A stretch of 64,000 nt of DNA from NCBI GenBank assembly GCA_037127255.1, contig JBANSL010000004.1, positions 74,794,627 to 74,858,626 on the forward strand, in the 5' to 3' direction. Positions 37,487 through 48,676 of this stretch are shown piece after piece. Below the pieces are notes generated by a model that had not been told where the DNA came from, searched no databases, and saw only the letters and a program-made list of their open reading frames with translations. Numbering within the stretch: position 1 is the stretch's first letter; each line of letters begins with the position of its first letter. The position numbers and the translations under genes were made by a program. The DNA is from Persicaria tinctoria (Eukaryota > Streptophyta > Magnoliopsida > Caryophyllales > Polygonaceae).

Positions 37487-37902
37487 TATTATTTTTTATT
37501 TATTGGAATTTATCTAAGTTATTTATAATATTGTATTAATGTATTCTCCGTACATGGAACGAGACCTACGCTATTCTTGGTAATATAAGATAAGATTTTT
37601 TTCAATTCATATATCAAGAATTTTTTTTTAATATTTAATTAAAATAACGGGTTTTAGGATTCCTCAAAACGTTGCCAAATTCAAGTTGATATTTTGCTTT
37701 TCGCAAAAAGCCCTAATTTCACCTCCTTTCCTCTTTCTCCGCCTCTGCTAAACCCTTCTAGTTCTAGGGTTAGGGTCCGCCGGAGCTCTCTATCTTTTTC
37801 CTTTGTTGCAGCGTCGATTTGTACTCTTCAAATTCCCAATCTCTGTTCCAGCGACACCCTCCGTTCTCAAACGCTCGCTCTCGTATCGTCTGCTAAGTTT
37901 CA

Positions 37903-40263
37903 ATGGATTTTAAGAAGAGAGGTCGAGGGGATGGAGCTCCGCACTCTAATGGAGGGATGAAGAGACACAAGCAAGGTACTTTTTTCTTCTGCTTATGCTT
38001 CTTCTAGCTACGATGTCGATGGATTTTTCCCCGGTTCTGTTTTCTATTCGCAGTCGTTGTTGCTTTCGTTAGATTTCCTTCTCTGGTTCTCGATTTTACT
38101 TCTTCGCCGCTCAGTTGGATGCGAAGTTATCCTCATCTTTCATCGGATCTGAACATAGAATGTGATGGATTAGAACAATAGCCCTTTGTGCCAAAGATTT
38201 TGTCTTTCGAAATTGAAAATAACTATGGAAATCGTTGCGAAGGAATGAAGCTTCTAGATCTGGAGCTGGTTATTTAAATTTAATTAATTGTTTATACTAT
38301 GAAGGTTTTGGAAGAAAGAATCATTGAATTATTCTAACCGAGTATAAGCCATTAATTTCTTGCAACAGAATCGGAATCAACTGGTATAGGAAGCAAATCA
38401 AAGCCTTGCACCAAGTTCTTCAGGTTCAAATCTTCATCTATCTAATATAATGATTTAAAATTTCATCTTATACTTCATTGTTAATGTTTATACAATTCTA
38501 ATTATACTAGAAATGTATCAAGTATACACTAGAGCAATTAGCTTCTTCCGTTGTCACTTCTGTTGGACAAAGCTGTAATGACACTCTCGTGCAGCTCAGA
38601 AAATAAATCATGTCCATTTAAGCCGACAATGAACTTTTGCAAATTGCAATTGATATATTAATGTCAGTGTTTAAGATATTTTGGCAGTGTAATTTTGTTG
38701 ACTTGCATATGTCTGCAGTCTAGGAATGGTAATGTGCTTATGTTTGTGTATATGATGGTTAGTGAGGGCATTAAGTTCACTGTTATACAGAGAAGGATTA
38801 GTAGACTCTTTATAGTGGGATATTGACTTTGGAGTTGGGACCATTAAAATGTGGTTGCTGTTATTGCCTTATCCCTAGGCTTGGTTGGTGGATTGAAACT
38901 TAAGATTGTTTGATTGTAGTGATTTTAAAGTCTGATTCACTTAATCACATTCATTCTCCTTGGGGGAAAAAGTTGTCCAATGCTTCTTGATTGCAATGGT
39001 AGAGTTTCATTATCTTGTAATGGTTTAGTTTCACTTCTTTTGGTTTCTTTTCTCCTCAGTTTGTATTTGATTGTTTTCTGCAAATTTTGATGATATACAC
39101 ATCTCACAATTCACAAAGGATTCCCAATTCACTCTTTAGTTTGGACTGTTGAACATATTCGTGCTTGAGAGTCAACAAATTTAGTCAATCCCTGTCAAGA
39201 TATCTCTTTTGCCCTTGTCAGAAACTGATTACTTTGCCCTTTGTCTTAATGTTGGAGGTTTTTCTGGTTTGGAAGTCATCAGATAGGAATGTCTTGTCAT
39301 CACTAGTTTAAAAGTTGTGATTAACTTGTTGTCATACTGTGTTCTCTGAGCATGCATTCATCGTTGTAATTTTATCAAATGATAAGTATATTAACTGGTA
39401 TCTTTAATACTTTATGCTGTTACAGGTAGAAGCATTGATCCCTGTTCTTTACTATCTTCATTAGCTCTACTTGACTATTTCAGCTTTGACTTACTGTTGT
39501 TCAATCTTCTTATGTTAGCTTTTCTGGATGCCCATTTGGTGAGAGCTGTCACTTCCTTCATTTTGTTCCCGGAGGTTACAATGCTGCTGCCAACATGCCG
39601 AATCTCCGACCTTCTTTGCCCCCACCATCCAGAAACATGGGTCCTCCGCCTCCAATGCCCAATGGTTCCGGGCAATCACCCTCTGTAAAAAGCCGGATGT
39701 GCAACAAGTACAACACTGCTGAAGGCTGCAGATTCGGCGACAAGTGCCATTTCGCCCATGGAGAGTGGGAACTTGGCAAGCCTGCAGCTCCAGCCCATGA
39801 CGATTACCGCAGCATGGGCCCCACCGGTCGCTTTCCTGGACGCAATGAGCCTCCCAACTCTGGTCTTTCTTCCAGTTTCGGCACTTCCGCCTCTGCCAAG
39901 GTCAGCATTGACGCCTCCTTAGCCGGGGCCATCATCGGGAAGGGTGGTGTGAACTCGAAGCAGATCTCTCGACAGACTGGTGCGAAGCTGGCCATCCGAG
40001 ATCACGAGTCTGATCCCAACCTGAAGAACATCGAGCTTGAGGGCACCTTTGAGCAGATCAAGGAGGCCAATGCAATGGTTGAAGAGCTTATTCGCAACCT
40101 GCGTTCGACAGGCCCTCCTAGATGCCACGGACCTCCGGGCGGGGGCCCGGTATCCTCGAATTACTTCAAGACTAAGCTCTGTGAGAAGTTTTCCAAGGGC
40201 ACTTGCCCCTTTGGGGATAAGTGTCACTTTGCGCACGGTCCTGCCGAGCTGCGCAAATCTTGA
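37903..40263 (+). CDS. KH domain plus triple CCCH zinc-finger RNA-binding protein (KHZ1/2-like)
   Basis: Three exons, 37903-37975, 38369-38423 and 39519-40263, give a 290-aa protein with matching phases and GT-AG introns. Order: basic N-terminus (MDFKKRGRGDGAPHSNGG), CCCH finger 1 spanning exons 2-3 (C-X8-C-X5-C-X3-H, about residues 37-56), a proline-rich linker, finger 2 (CNKYNTAEGCRFGDKCHFAH), a KH domain with the GKGG loop (KVSIDASLAGAIIGKGG), then finger 3 (CEKFSKGTCPFGDKCHFAH) near the C-terminus. This arrangement is that of Arabidopsis KHZ1 and KHZ2, nuclear RNA-binding proteins linked to flowering and leaf senescence. Start chosen at the ATG of exon 1, which restores the first finger. 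The 1.1-kb second intron is featureless. No defects. Confidence 0.92.
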
Positions 40264-41473
40264 ACTTCAGACAATGGGTCAAAATCATGAATTGCTGGCT
40301 GCATCTTGTTGTGCTGGATCAGATCAACCGAGTAAGATCAGACCAAGGGTGTAATGTTTGGTAATGACAGTTTGATTTTTCTTTTTCTTTTTCTTTTTGG
40401 GTTTTATTGAGAAATCACTAGCTAGTTGTTCAGTAGCTTATGGTATTAGAATTTAGAGATGGGTGAACGCAAAGGCTAGTTTTGTTTAATTCTGCACCTT
40501 TATTACCTAGATGGGTTTTCAGTTTTTCATCTTCTGTGGCTTTATTATTTGGGCTTCTTCTAATTTTTAATATTTCTGATAATAAGTACTCTTAACGAGT
40601 TGCTCGACTGGCTAGCTCTGCTTGTTTTCAGACTAAAATAATTTGTAATCTGCTACTTACTAGTCAAACTTATGTGCTTCATTCATCAAAAAGTCATGGT
40701 TTCGAAGAACATTTACATTTGTGCGACATGTTTTTGGTTATTGAATATCAACGTCAGTAATTATATGTCCTGTAAAAGCAATAGCAAATTTGTTTTTAAC
40801 CCGAATTGTTCATTTTTGGACTCATGAATGATGGATTTATTTTCAAGTCAATTGTAATCTGGATATTTTTTAAAACGATATTTGTTAAAAAATCATATTG
40901 AAAAATATTTGAAGATTGTGATTCTATTTCCATTCTTGCGAAAACACTTGGCCCATAAGAATCCCAGGTGTTAAATCCCCTTATCTGATTTACTATTACA
41001 ATACAAATTTATTTACAACTTCTGTGGCAAGTCAGGATTGGGTTTGTGGTTCGGGAATCGGGACAAGGAGGGTCAGCTGGGGTTCTTGGAATATAAGGAG
41101 ATACAACCCACTGGCCACTGAAGATGTCAAGCTAGCGGAAGCGGAGGCGGCACAGTGGGCGGTGCGGTGATGGCTTGTGCTGAGACGGGAGTAACCCATG
41201 TGTGTGTGAGATTGATAGCTTGGTTCTGATGCACAAGTTGAAACGAGGGAAGCAAGCGAAGAGCCAACTAGGGACTGTGCTACAGGGCATCCGTTTGGCA
41301 GTAGCAGAGCTAAAGGGAAGGGCGAATCCTCCCCCGCAAAAACACCACTCTGAAGCAAAACCGTAGGTCATCGATACATCAGGATCCAATCATCTTATGG
41401 GAAGTGAGGACGAAACTCCAGGGAAGCAGTCAACCCCGAGTAGCGGAGACGCCACGATACACACTACCACGAC
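40264..41473. other. KHZ 3' UTR and intergenic DNA
   Basis: A CTTTTT-rich 3' UTR followed by AT-rich spacer. From 41030 the DNA is GC-richer with 80-100-codon frames on the minus strand that match nothing known to me. Confidence 0.4.
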
Positions 41474-42089
41474 TAGGGATGGCAACGGGGCGGGTTCGGG
41501 GCGGGGAGTACCATCCCCGTCCCCTTCCCCGTTTGAAAAATGTCTCCCCGTCCCCGTCCCCGTCCCCGCTCGGAGATAAAAAATATCCACCGTCCCCATC
41601 CCCATCGGGTCCCCGTCCCCATTGGGGAATCTCCGTCCCCACTTAATTTTCCCCGTTTGTATTCCCCGCGGGTTTTCCCGTCGGGTTCCCCGTTTAAAAT
41701 CCATGGTTTTCCCCCATTTAATATAAAATTATAAGATATTATTAAAGTTATGTAAAAAAATATAATATAAATATTACATATAATATCTCATAAATGTAAA
41801 TTATAAGATAAAAGTTTAAAAATAAAAGAAAAACTATTTAAACTTAGGTAAGATATAAACAACATTGGGGATTTCATACTCACTATCGGGGATCCCCGCG
41901 GGGGTCCCCAACGGGGACGGGGCGGGGCGGGGCGGGGATCGGGGTGGGGACTACTATCCCCCATCCCCATCCCCGTCCCCGCGCGGGGAATCACTTTGCC
42001 CCCCATCCCCGTTTAAAATCCCCATCCCCGTTCCCGTCGCGGGGATTCCCCGCGGGGAACGGGGAGTCCCCGCCCCATTGCCATCCCTA
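41474..42089. mobile_element. hAT MITE with CCCCGT-rich ends
   Basis: 616 bp, perfect 8-bp duplication ACCACGAC (41466-41473, 42090-42097). TIR TAGGGATGGCAACGGGGCGG versus TAGGGATGGCAATGGGGCGG on the other strand. Subterminal regions are packed with CCCCGTCCCC words; the core is AT-rich. Non-coding. Confidence 0.92.
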
Positions 42090-42277
42090 ACCACGACTCC
42101 AACCTATCCCGACTCCTACAGGTAGAACCACATCCACGGAGAAGAAATGCCCATCCACGCTACCGTAGAGCCGCCTGAGTAAATAGTACCCAGAACCCTT
42201 TCGGGATTTAGTACTCGCCCAAAAGAGCGGGGTTTGATACCCTTACTAGATAAATTTATAAAGTTTGTAAATATTCC

Positions 42278-42310
<33 letters not shown>

Positions 42311-43148
42311 TTTTAATTTTTCCCCTCTCGGACCACTTTGGGCCAAAGACTTTAGCACTCTTGCAAAGCTTAGTACTACGGGCACTAGGGCACAAGAGAG
42401 CCCGATAGAAACACCGTAGTAAGTGCACTCAGGGACGGAACTGGGGATGGGCTGGTATATGCCACAGCCCACCCCAGTTTGCTAGTAATATATACTATAT
42501 AGGTAGTTTTCTCATATATTTTGAATGGCCCAGTGGTTGAGAGTGAAGAGAGGAGTGCTGTAAGCCCAGGTTCGATTCCCCTCTCCTCCAATTTTTTCGT
42601 GGCTTCCAGTTCCCGCTTCTGCACTTCCATTGGGTGGTGGTGGCCCACTGCCACGCCCTGTACACTTCCATTAAGTGGTGGCCCTCCCTGATCAATTGCA
42701 TACTAGCCATTAATTTTTTTTTAAAACATGGATTAATTTGAACTAGCAAAGGCACCAGTAATCGACGGCCAAAGGAACCGCCATCGCCGGCCACCCTGAG
42801 GGGAGCCTAATCGGAGGCCGACCAACGCTGACAGTGACACCCAGCCGGTCGCTGAAGAAGAACACAAGCAACTGAGAAGGGGGCAACGAGGACACCGGGA
42901 AGAAGCGAAGGCTAAGAGACCGGCTGATAGCCATAGCCGGAGACCAACAACCAGGACGAGGAAGGACAACGTTGATTGGACACATAAGGTGCGGATTGGG
43001 CTGGGGTTGGGGTGGAGACCCGAAACAGGGGCTGGTTGGGCAAGCAAGGGGCGACGAGGGCTGGCGGAGGGAAGCCCGAAATCAGACCAAGAACCCGAAG
43101 AGGAGGATGATGACCAGAGACAACCCCAGAAACCGGCCACCAAATACA
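42090..43148. other. Unassigned stretch with a tRNA-like module
   Basis: A box TGGCCCAGTGGTT (42526-42538) and B box GGTTCGATTCC (42569-42579), 31 bases apart, form a Pol III promoter-like unit, possibly a SINE head. An (AT)n run lies at 42281-42302. CAGGGACGG at 42429 looks like a hAT end, but no partner was found. The minus-strand frame 43143-42733 (136 codons) is not recognised. Confidence 0.45.
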
Positions 43149-43156
43149 GGTAGAGG

Positions 43157-43683
43157 CGCTGGCGGATTTAGGGGTAGGCTTGTATGAGCGTGAGCCCAAC
43201 CCCAATCCCGGAAAAAAAAATACGAAAGGTTAACTATAAAAAAAATAAAAAATAAAAAGGTCTAAATTAATTTAGAAGTGAAAATAGATCATAAAGTTTA
43301 TCTTGCCTAGTTGGTAAAGTATAGATGAAATTTTTTTCCCTCTTTATTAGAGCTCAAGGTTCAATTCCCACTTTTTACATTTTCTTCACTTATTTTAACT
43401 ATCTTTTTATGTATAAGTTCAAATATCTTTTTAAATTGAGAATAATTAATTTCAATTAGTATTGTTTGAGTTCTATTTTAGTCATTCATTAGGGTTTCCT
43501 TGAATTTTTTTTAATTAATTATAAATTTTATTCACTTCTAATAATATGGATAAATCTTTGAATTTTTTTACATAACCCTTCACAATTAAATATATTTAAA
43601 GTTTAGCAAAACTCGTTTCATTATTACTTAATTTTTAGCCTAAATCTCGCTCACTCCTATATTACGGGCTGGCTTCGCCACTG
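43157..43683. mobile_element. hAT MITE containing a Pol III-type promoter
   Basis: 527 bp with perfect 8-bp duplication GGTAGAGG (43149-43156, 43684-43691). Ends CGCTGGCGGAT and, on the other strand, CAGTGGCGAAG are short imperfect TIRs. Inside lie an A box TTGCCTAGTTGG (43303-43314) and a B box GGTTCAATTCC (43358-43368). Confidence 0.8.
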
Positions 43684-43797
43684 GGTAGAGGGCGATTAGA
43701 GAAGGATGGAACCGAAAAAAGGGATTTGTGAGAGAGATTTAGTTAAACTAGGACGAATTTGAAGATTTTTGAGTCGATCCACTACTAGAAATTTGTC

Positions 43798-44101
43798 ATT
43801 TAACATCGGGTAATAGCCGATGTCTTTAAAAAAAAAAATCGATGTCTATGTGGGGGATGTAAAAAGTCAAAAGTTTTTCACATCGGCCTCTGGCCGATGT
43901 CTTTGTATGTTATAACATCGGTTATATTTTTAAATCCGATGTCTTTGTTACCCTATCACATCGATTATAAAATATAACTGATGTTATAACCTACAAAGAC
44001 ATCGGCTATTACCCGATGTTGAAAAGTTTTGACTTTTTACATCCCCCACATAGACATCGGTTTGTTTTTTTGAAAGACATCGGCTATTACCCGATGTTAA
44101 A
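43798..44101. repeat. 304-bp foldback at the CACTA left end
   Basis: The left arm starts ATTTAACATCGGGTAATAGC and the right arm ends with its reverse complement. Internal blocks (TCTATGTGGGGGATGT, AAAAGTCAAAAG, TGTTATAAC) pair in order. The loop lies near 43945-43965. A transcript across it would form a long hairpin. Confidence 0.9.
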
Positions 44102-44132
44102 TCACCTATTTACAATTTTTTTTTATTATCGT

Positions 44133-44202
44133 AGCCTATGCGGGATTTGAACCCGCATCTTTGTGTTTGAACGCAACGCTCTACCATTTGAGCTAATAGG
44201 CT
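44133..44202 (-). tRNA. tRNA-like sequence, probably a pseudogene
   Basis: 70 nt with a perfect 7-bp acceptor stem (AGCCTAT/ATAGGCT), D stem GCTC/GAGC and T arm GCGGG-TTCAAAT-CCCGC. The anticodon arm pairs badly (TTGCG against ACAAA). The loop would read TTCAAAC with CAA as the nominal anticodon, but the long variable arm expected for tRNA-Leu is missing. It lies inside the CACTA element, so it is likely captured or decayed. Confidence 0.5.
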
Positions 44203-44568
44203 TTAAATTAGATAGAATGTTCTTACATATTACAAAAAGAGCATGTGAAACTTAAGAAGCAAAAGAATGACCAAAAAGAATACAGTCAAATACAATGAAT
44301 GACCAAAAAGAAAGTAACATTGACACCTCAAAATCTAAAATTTAGAAACTAAGCACAAATTGTGAAAAATACATGCCATTTCCACAACACCTTCCCTATC
44401 CTATGATGATGCAACAATCCAGCTAGCACCCACAAGCAAGACTGAACACCTTTGCAAATAAGGCATGTTTATTCAGTGATAACTTACGGCTGCAGTGAGG
44501 TTGTGTTGAGCATAAATGAAAGTTATAGCAATCACAAATTTCTAGAAAATTTCGAAGTCAATACAAAC

Positions 44569-45800
44569 CTGATAAGATACATTACTGACGCTGGTTAAAC
44601 ATGACCTAAGAAAACCTCTGCTTTGAAGTTGGCCCAATAACTTTTCATTATCAATACAAAGCACTGTATTGTCTTCCCAGATTCACTTCCATGAATGGCA
44701 TCCTTCATGATCTGTAGATTAAGAAAAGAAAGATTTGGAATACATGGAATAAGGGGTCGATATAGAATGTGGAATCACAAGGCAAGAAAAAAAAAAGTCT
44801 TAAAAAGAACAATAAAGCAGAGAGTAAACTAAATAGAGGAATTCCATCAGCATGAGCTCAGAGATGCAAGGAAATGTCAGAGGGACACGACCCTTGAAGG
44901 TATCATGGTGACTAAAGAACAGCACTAAGGAAAGAAAAAGGGAATCTTCAACAGCACGACACGGACCTTAAAGTTATCTTTGACATTATTTTTAACACAA
45001 CAATAGGATAAAAAGAAAAAAGAAAAAAGAAAAGGAATCTTGTATACTGAAGGCAATCCACAACATAACCAAAATCAGTGACATTGAAAGGCTCATAAAA
45101 ACCTTTGATCGACTTTAGCAATTAATGTGCAATAACTATATTAGTCAATTGACTAGAGCAGAGATTCATCTAATAAAGCAACCATCAATAGTGAACGATT
45201 GTTTTAAATGTTTTCAGAAGCTTGTATTATAATATTAACAGAGATGAACTTGCTATAATGAAAAATAAAAAATAAACCATATAAAGCAAAGCATATTTAT
45301 CAAATGGTTGCAACTTTTAATAAGAGAAAGAACTCCTACCAAATCCAGTACAGCTTGAGCCTCTTTCCCCATAATCGAGAAATTAGAGTATTAGACCATG
45401 CCAAATCTACTTGCTCATTGTCAATATGAAAACATACAACTACATTTAGTGCACCATCCATTCTACTTTTCTATGAATTAGTAAAGGTCAAAGACATGTA
45501 CAAGCTAGCATATGATCGGTCACCTTTTCAAGGTCCATAACCTCGCTGTCCTGACCCAAAATCAACTGCAACATTCTCCTTGGAACATCTGGACCAAGCA
45601 CATGCTGACAGTACTGGAAATAGCTCAAAAATAAAGCGTCTTGCCTGAATTAAAGATAACAAAGCCTTCAGAGGCCATTAAGAGTATACAAGCAAGACAT
45701 AAAACAAGCTGATCAAGTCATGTCCATACCTTCTCCTCAAGGATTCTGATGATTCATGTCTTAGCTGGTTTGAATATCAAGCCTTGATGAGGAGACAGGA
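44569..45800 (-). pseudogene. Captured NUP205-like nucleoporin exons
   Basis: Exon-like blocks on the minus strand: about 45800-45730 (ends SESLRRR), 45644-45524 (QDALFLSYFQYCQHVLGPDV then RRMLQLILGQDSEVMDLEK), 45425-45340 (IDNEQVDLAWSN then, after a frameshift, KEAQAVLDL) and 44711-44569 (IMKDAIHGSESGKT then, after a shift, LGQLQSRGFLRSCLTSVSNV). From memory of plant NUP205 this is one continuous segment of that large nuclear-pore scaffold protein, so the order is preserved. The third block lacks a proper acceptor, and the fourth has a small deletion after GKT. It cannot make the nucleoporin. Confidence 0.75.
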
Positions 45801-45874
45801 AAGCAGGAAGGTAACAAATTTGGAGACACAATCACCCCTGCTGGCGGCATACTTCTTGAAGGTTAAGTTTGAAG

Positions 45875-47396
45875 TTACATGTGATAGAAGCAGTTCACAA
45901 TCAATGCCTTCTCAACAAATGCATCCACCTTATCTTCGTGTTTCTCGTACAACAAAGGCAAGGTGTGCAGCAAAACAAAGCCTAAGGCGGCAAATGAATT
46001 GAAAGAAATCAGCAAATGGTCAGAATCAGCACATCTAATAAATTAAACTAACATGTAATTGGGAAAAGAATATAGGAATGCAGATAGTTACATATGTAGA
46101 ACAAAGTCAAGAAGTTGCAGCAGCTGCCCAAAATCGAGAAAATCCACATACCAACAATCACCTAGCCATCAAACAGAAGAAAAAGGGCAAAGAAAATCAG
46201 GTACGCTTAATATGATGAAGAGATGGAGCAGAGATAATGCAGCACGGCTCTTTTCCTGATGCAATGAACCGAAGAGTGGCAATAGCTTGATTAATCTCAT
46301 AGGTCAAAGCAGATGCCACTTGCAGGACAGGCTGTTCTGGAATGACAATATCAGGAATGCAAGGTGGAGCTCTAAATATGAAATTAGAATGCAACTGTTA
46401 ATATGCAAACAGGAGCACAATCCCAAACTTAATTTAATCTTCCATATCATTAGCACCCTTACTTCTTGATGACGCTTGAGGCGTTTGACCACAAGAACAT
46501 TCCAGCAAGCAAAACTATCAGGGCTTGGAAGATGAAAGCCAAGAGGTGGTACTCGCACACTTCAAACAGAAACCATACAGCAGTGACACCACCGAGAATT
46601 CCTGCTGAGACTTTCTTGTCCCTCCATAAGAGAACATCAGCAACTGCAACATAATATGGTACAATGATGAATGAGCATATCAAGATGAGAAGACAAAAGA
46701 CAGAGATAGAAAGCATAAACAAGAGCTCAAAGCACCTATGGTAAAAAACAAAGGGCAATTATAATGAAAAGAATAGAAATTTCTTCCCCAAAACAAATTG
46801 AAGGTTTTAAACCTTTTGAGCACAAAATGCAGAATCAACACCGAACAACTATGAACATTCACATAAACGAGCTTTTTCCAACTACTGCAAGAAGTAGGAC
46901 TCAAGAAAACTGGCACTTCATCCGATCTTTTAGAAGACTAAAATTCCTCAAATTATTCGAATCAATTGCAACAATTTTCAATTATTTCCGATATGTGCAT
47001 TACAGTTCAAATATGTAATCACATGTTCCCATTTAGTCATTTACAACCTTAAATCTACAAAAAGAAAAATCACAACAAACAAACCCTAGATCTACACATT
47101 CAAATCTACAATCACAAGTTCACAAATCTGAAATCACAAGTTCAAATCTGCAATCACAAGTTCACAAAATGATAGAAAACAACAACATACCCAAGAATCC
47201 TCGATTTCCAAATCGAAATTAGCCATAGATTTGAGCAAGCGAAGCAAAGAAAGAGAAGAGAAACAAGCGAAGGAGAGAAAGAGAAGAGAAGAAGGATACC
47301 GCACCTGTTGCAGGGCGACCGAAGAGTGTTGTTTGCCAGAGAAAGAAGCCGGAGATGGATCTGGCCAATGGAGAGGTTAGGGATCCTGTCTTCCAT
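45875..47396 (-). pseudogene. Captured reticulon-like (RTNLB) gene, five exons, damaged
   Basis: Minus-strand exons: 47396-47305 (MEDRIPNLSIGQI...LFGRPAT, with a 1-nt frameshift between LANNTL and FGRPAT), 46643-46463 (VADVLLWRDKKVSAGILGGV...LFLWSNASSVIK-type reticulon hairpin 1), 46371-about 46240 (APPCIPDIVIPEQPVLQVAS then EINQAIATL), 46161-46092 (VIVGMWIFSILGSCCNFLTL) and 45981-45875 (LPLLYEKHEDKVDAFVEKAL). Reticulons shape tubular ER through two long membrane hairpins, both recognisable here. Exon 3 has lost its usual donor. After EKAL the sequence departs from the family and stops within eight codons. Introns and probable upstream leader are retained, so capture was at DNA level. Confidence 0.85.
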
Positions 47397-47911
47397 AGAC
47401 GGGGCGAGTGAAGCTGTGAAGGACGTCGGGGTCGGGGGGGTTGAAGCCGGAGGAGAAAGAACAGGGAAGAGGAAGGACATGGGGCAGCGAAACGGGGCTC
47501 TCTCAGACCCCGAATGAGAGGAGGAAGACGGTGAATAGTAGGATTCATGGGCAGCTCGGAGGGAAACTCAAGAGCTCCTTCAATGGCAGTGATATTGAGA
47601 GAGATGAGAGTGAAGAGCGGTGTTCAGAAGGAGAAGGAAACTGGGAACAAGAGGGAAGGAGAAGTGGCGGCTGTAAGGCTGTTTAGGGTTACTAGTCGCG
47701 AAATCTCATGGGCGGGTGTTTAAATTTGTTCATGATTCAATTCCGCGCATTTTATAAAAAATTTCAAAAGAAATATTCAACATCGGTCTAAAATATAGAG
47801 TGATGTCTATTTTATTTTTTACATCTCAAATTTAAAAACCGATGTTAAAAAACTGTTTAACATGGCATGTTTTTCTGGCCGATGTTAAATAACATAATTC
47901 TAGTAGTGATC

Positions 47912-48402
47912 GTTCCAACAAAACAGTTCCACGATGGTTTGGGAGGTCGTCGAAGCGGCTAAAACGAGCATCGGAGCCGGGATGGACGAAGGCGGATAGA
48001 CTACTCCGAAACCAGACTCAACGAGAACGGCTCGACGGAAGAGATAGTCGATCACTCGATCCCATCGGTCATCGGTAGGGTAGTGAATGCCCATAAAAGG
48101 AATTTGAAGCTCTCTACTCTCTCTAGAATATAAATTATTTTCCACGTATATTTTATCACTATTATAATATTATCATTTATTAAAATTCTTAAGTTAATAT
48201 TATAATTAAACCCAAAAACTATAATTAAACCAAAACACTTCACACGTTATATTAAAATAATATTTGAAAATGTAAAATAAAATATTATATTTAAATATTT
48301 AAAAATCCTAAAATAAAGTATAAAGTATTTATGTTTTTATTCTAATTACAAATTCATACCCTTAACCAACTACTCCACCATCCGACACTAACTATGGGAG
48401 TG
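47912..48402. other. Intergenic, nothing firm
   Basis: The minus strand 48145-47912 holds an 81-codon frame (part reads DDRWDRVIDYLFRRAVLVES) that continues across the CACTA insertion site, so the CACTA may have landed in an older gene or TE. Family not recognised. Confidence 0.35.
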
Positions 48403-48603
48403 TGTTAGATTCAACATATGTTAAGTGAGTCCCCACTGTGTTGCATCACAGGGGATCACTTCACTTGTGTATAAATAGACACGTCTGTTACACAGTTGAA
48501 TCAAGAAGTTCAGTTGCAAATTCATTCCTTGTTTACTTCCTCTCCAAGCTCTCCATTTATCTCTTCCTTGCTTCATCATGGATCCAGGTTTCATAGTTTA
48601 ACA
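48403..48603 (+). repeat. 5' LTR of the copia element
   Basis: TG...CA ended. TATAAATAG (near 48470) is the likely TATA box. Confidence 0.93.
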
Positions 48604-48613
48604 TGGTATCAGA
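48604..48613 (+). promoter_or_regulatory. Primer binding site, initiator tRNA-Met
   Basis: TGGTATCAGA directly follows the LTR; a standard copia PBS. Confidence 0.9.
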
Positions 48614-48676
48614 CTTTACTCATTCGATCCTTGCAAATTCATAGCTTCCGCGCTCAGATCCGTAGTTGCTCTTCGT

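Larger units (their letters stand above)
43780..47908 (-). mobile_element. Non-autonomous CACTA element carrying two captured gene fragments
   Basis: 4,129 bp, starting CACTACTAGAAATT and ending AATTCTAGTAGTG, with perfect 3-bp duplication ATC (43777-43779, 47909-47911). Subterminal ACATCGG/CCGATGT words occur at both ends (43800-44100, 47780-47885). No transposase is present. Its interior, read on the minus strand, holds a reticulon-like gene with introns followed by NUP205-like exons. The strand given is that of the cargo. Confidence 0.93.

Noticed and set aside
41032..41704. Several 80-108-codon frames with glycine-aspartate or proline runs
   Set aside because: They run through the CCCCGT-rich hAT ends or unrecognised DNA and are present on both strands.
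42429..42445. CAGGGACGGAACTGGGG as a hAT left terminus
   Set aside because: No inverse terminus or matching 8-bp repeat found downstream.
44133..44202. Functional tRNA-Leu(CAA)
   Set aside because: The anticodon stem does not pair and the long variable arm of tRNA-Leu is missing; it lies inside a transposon.
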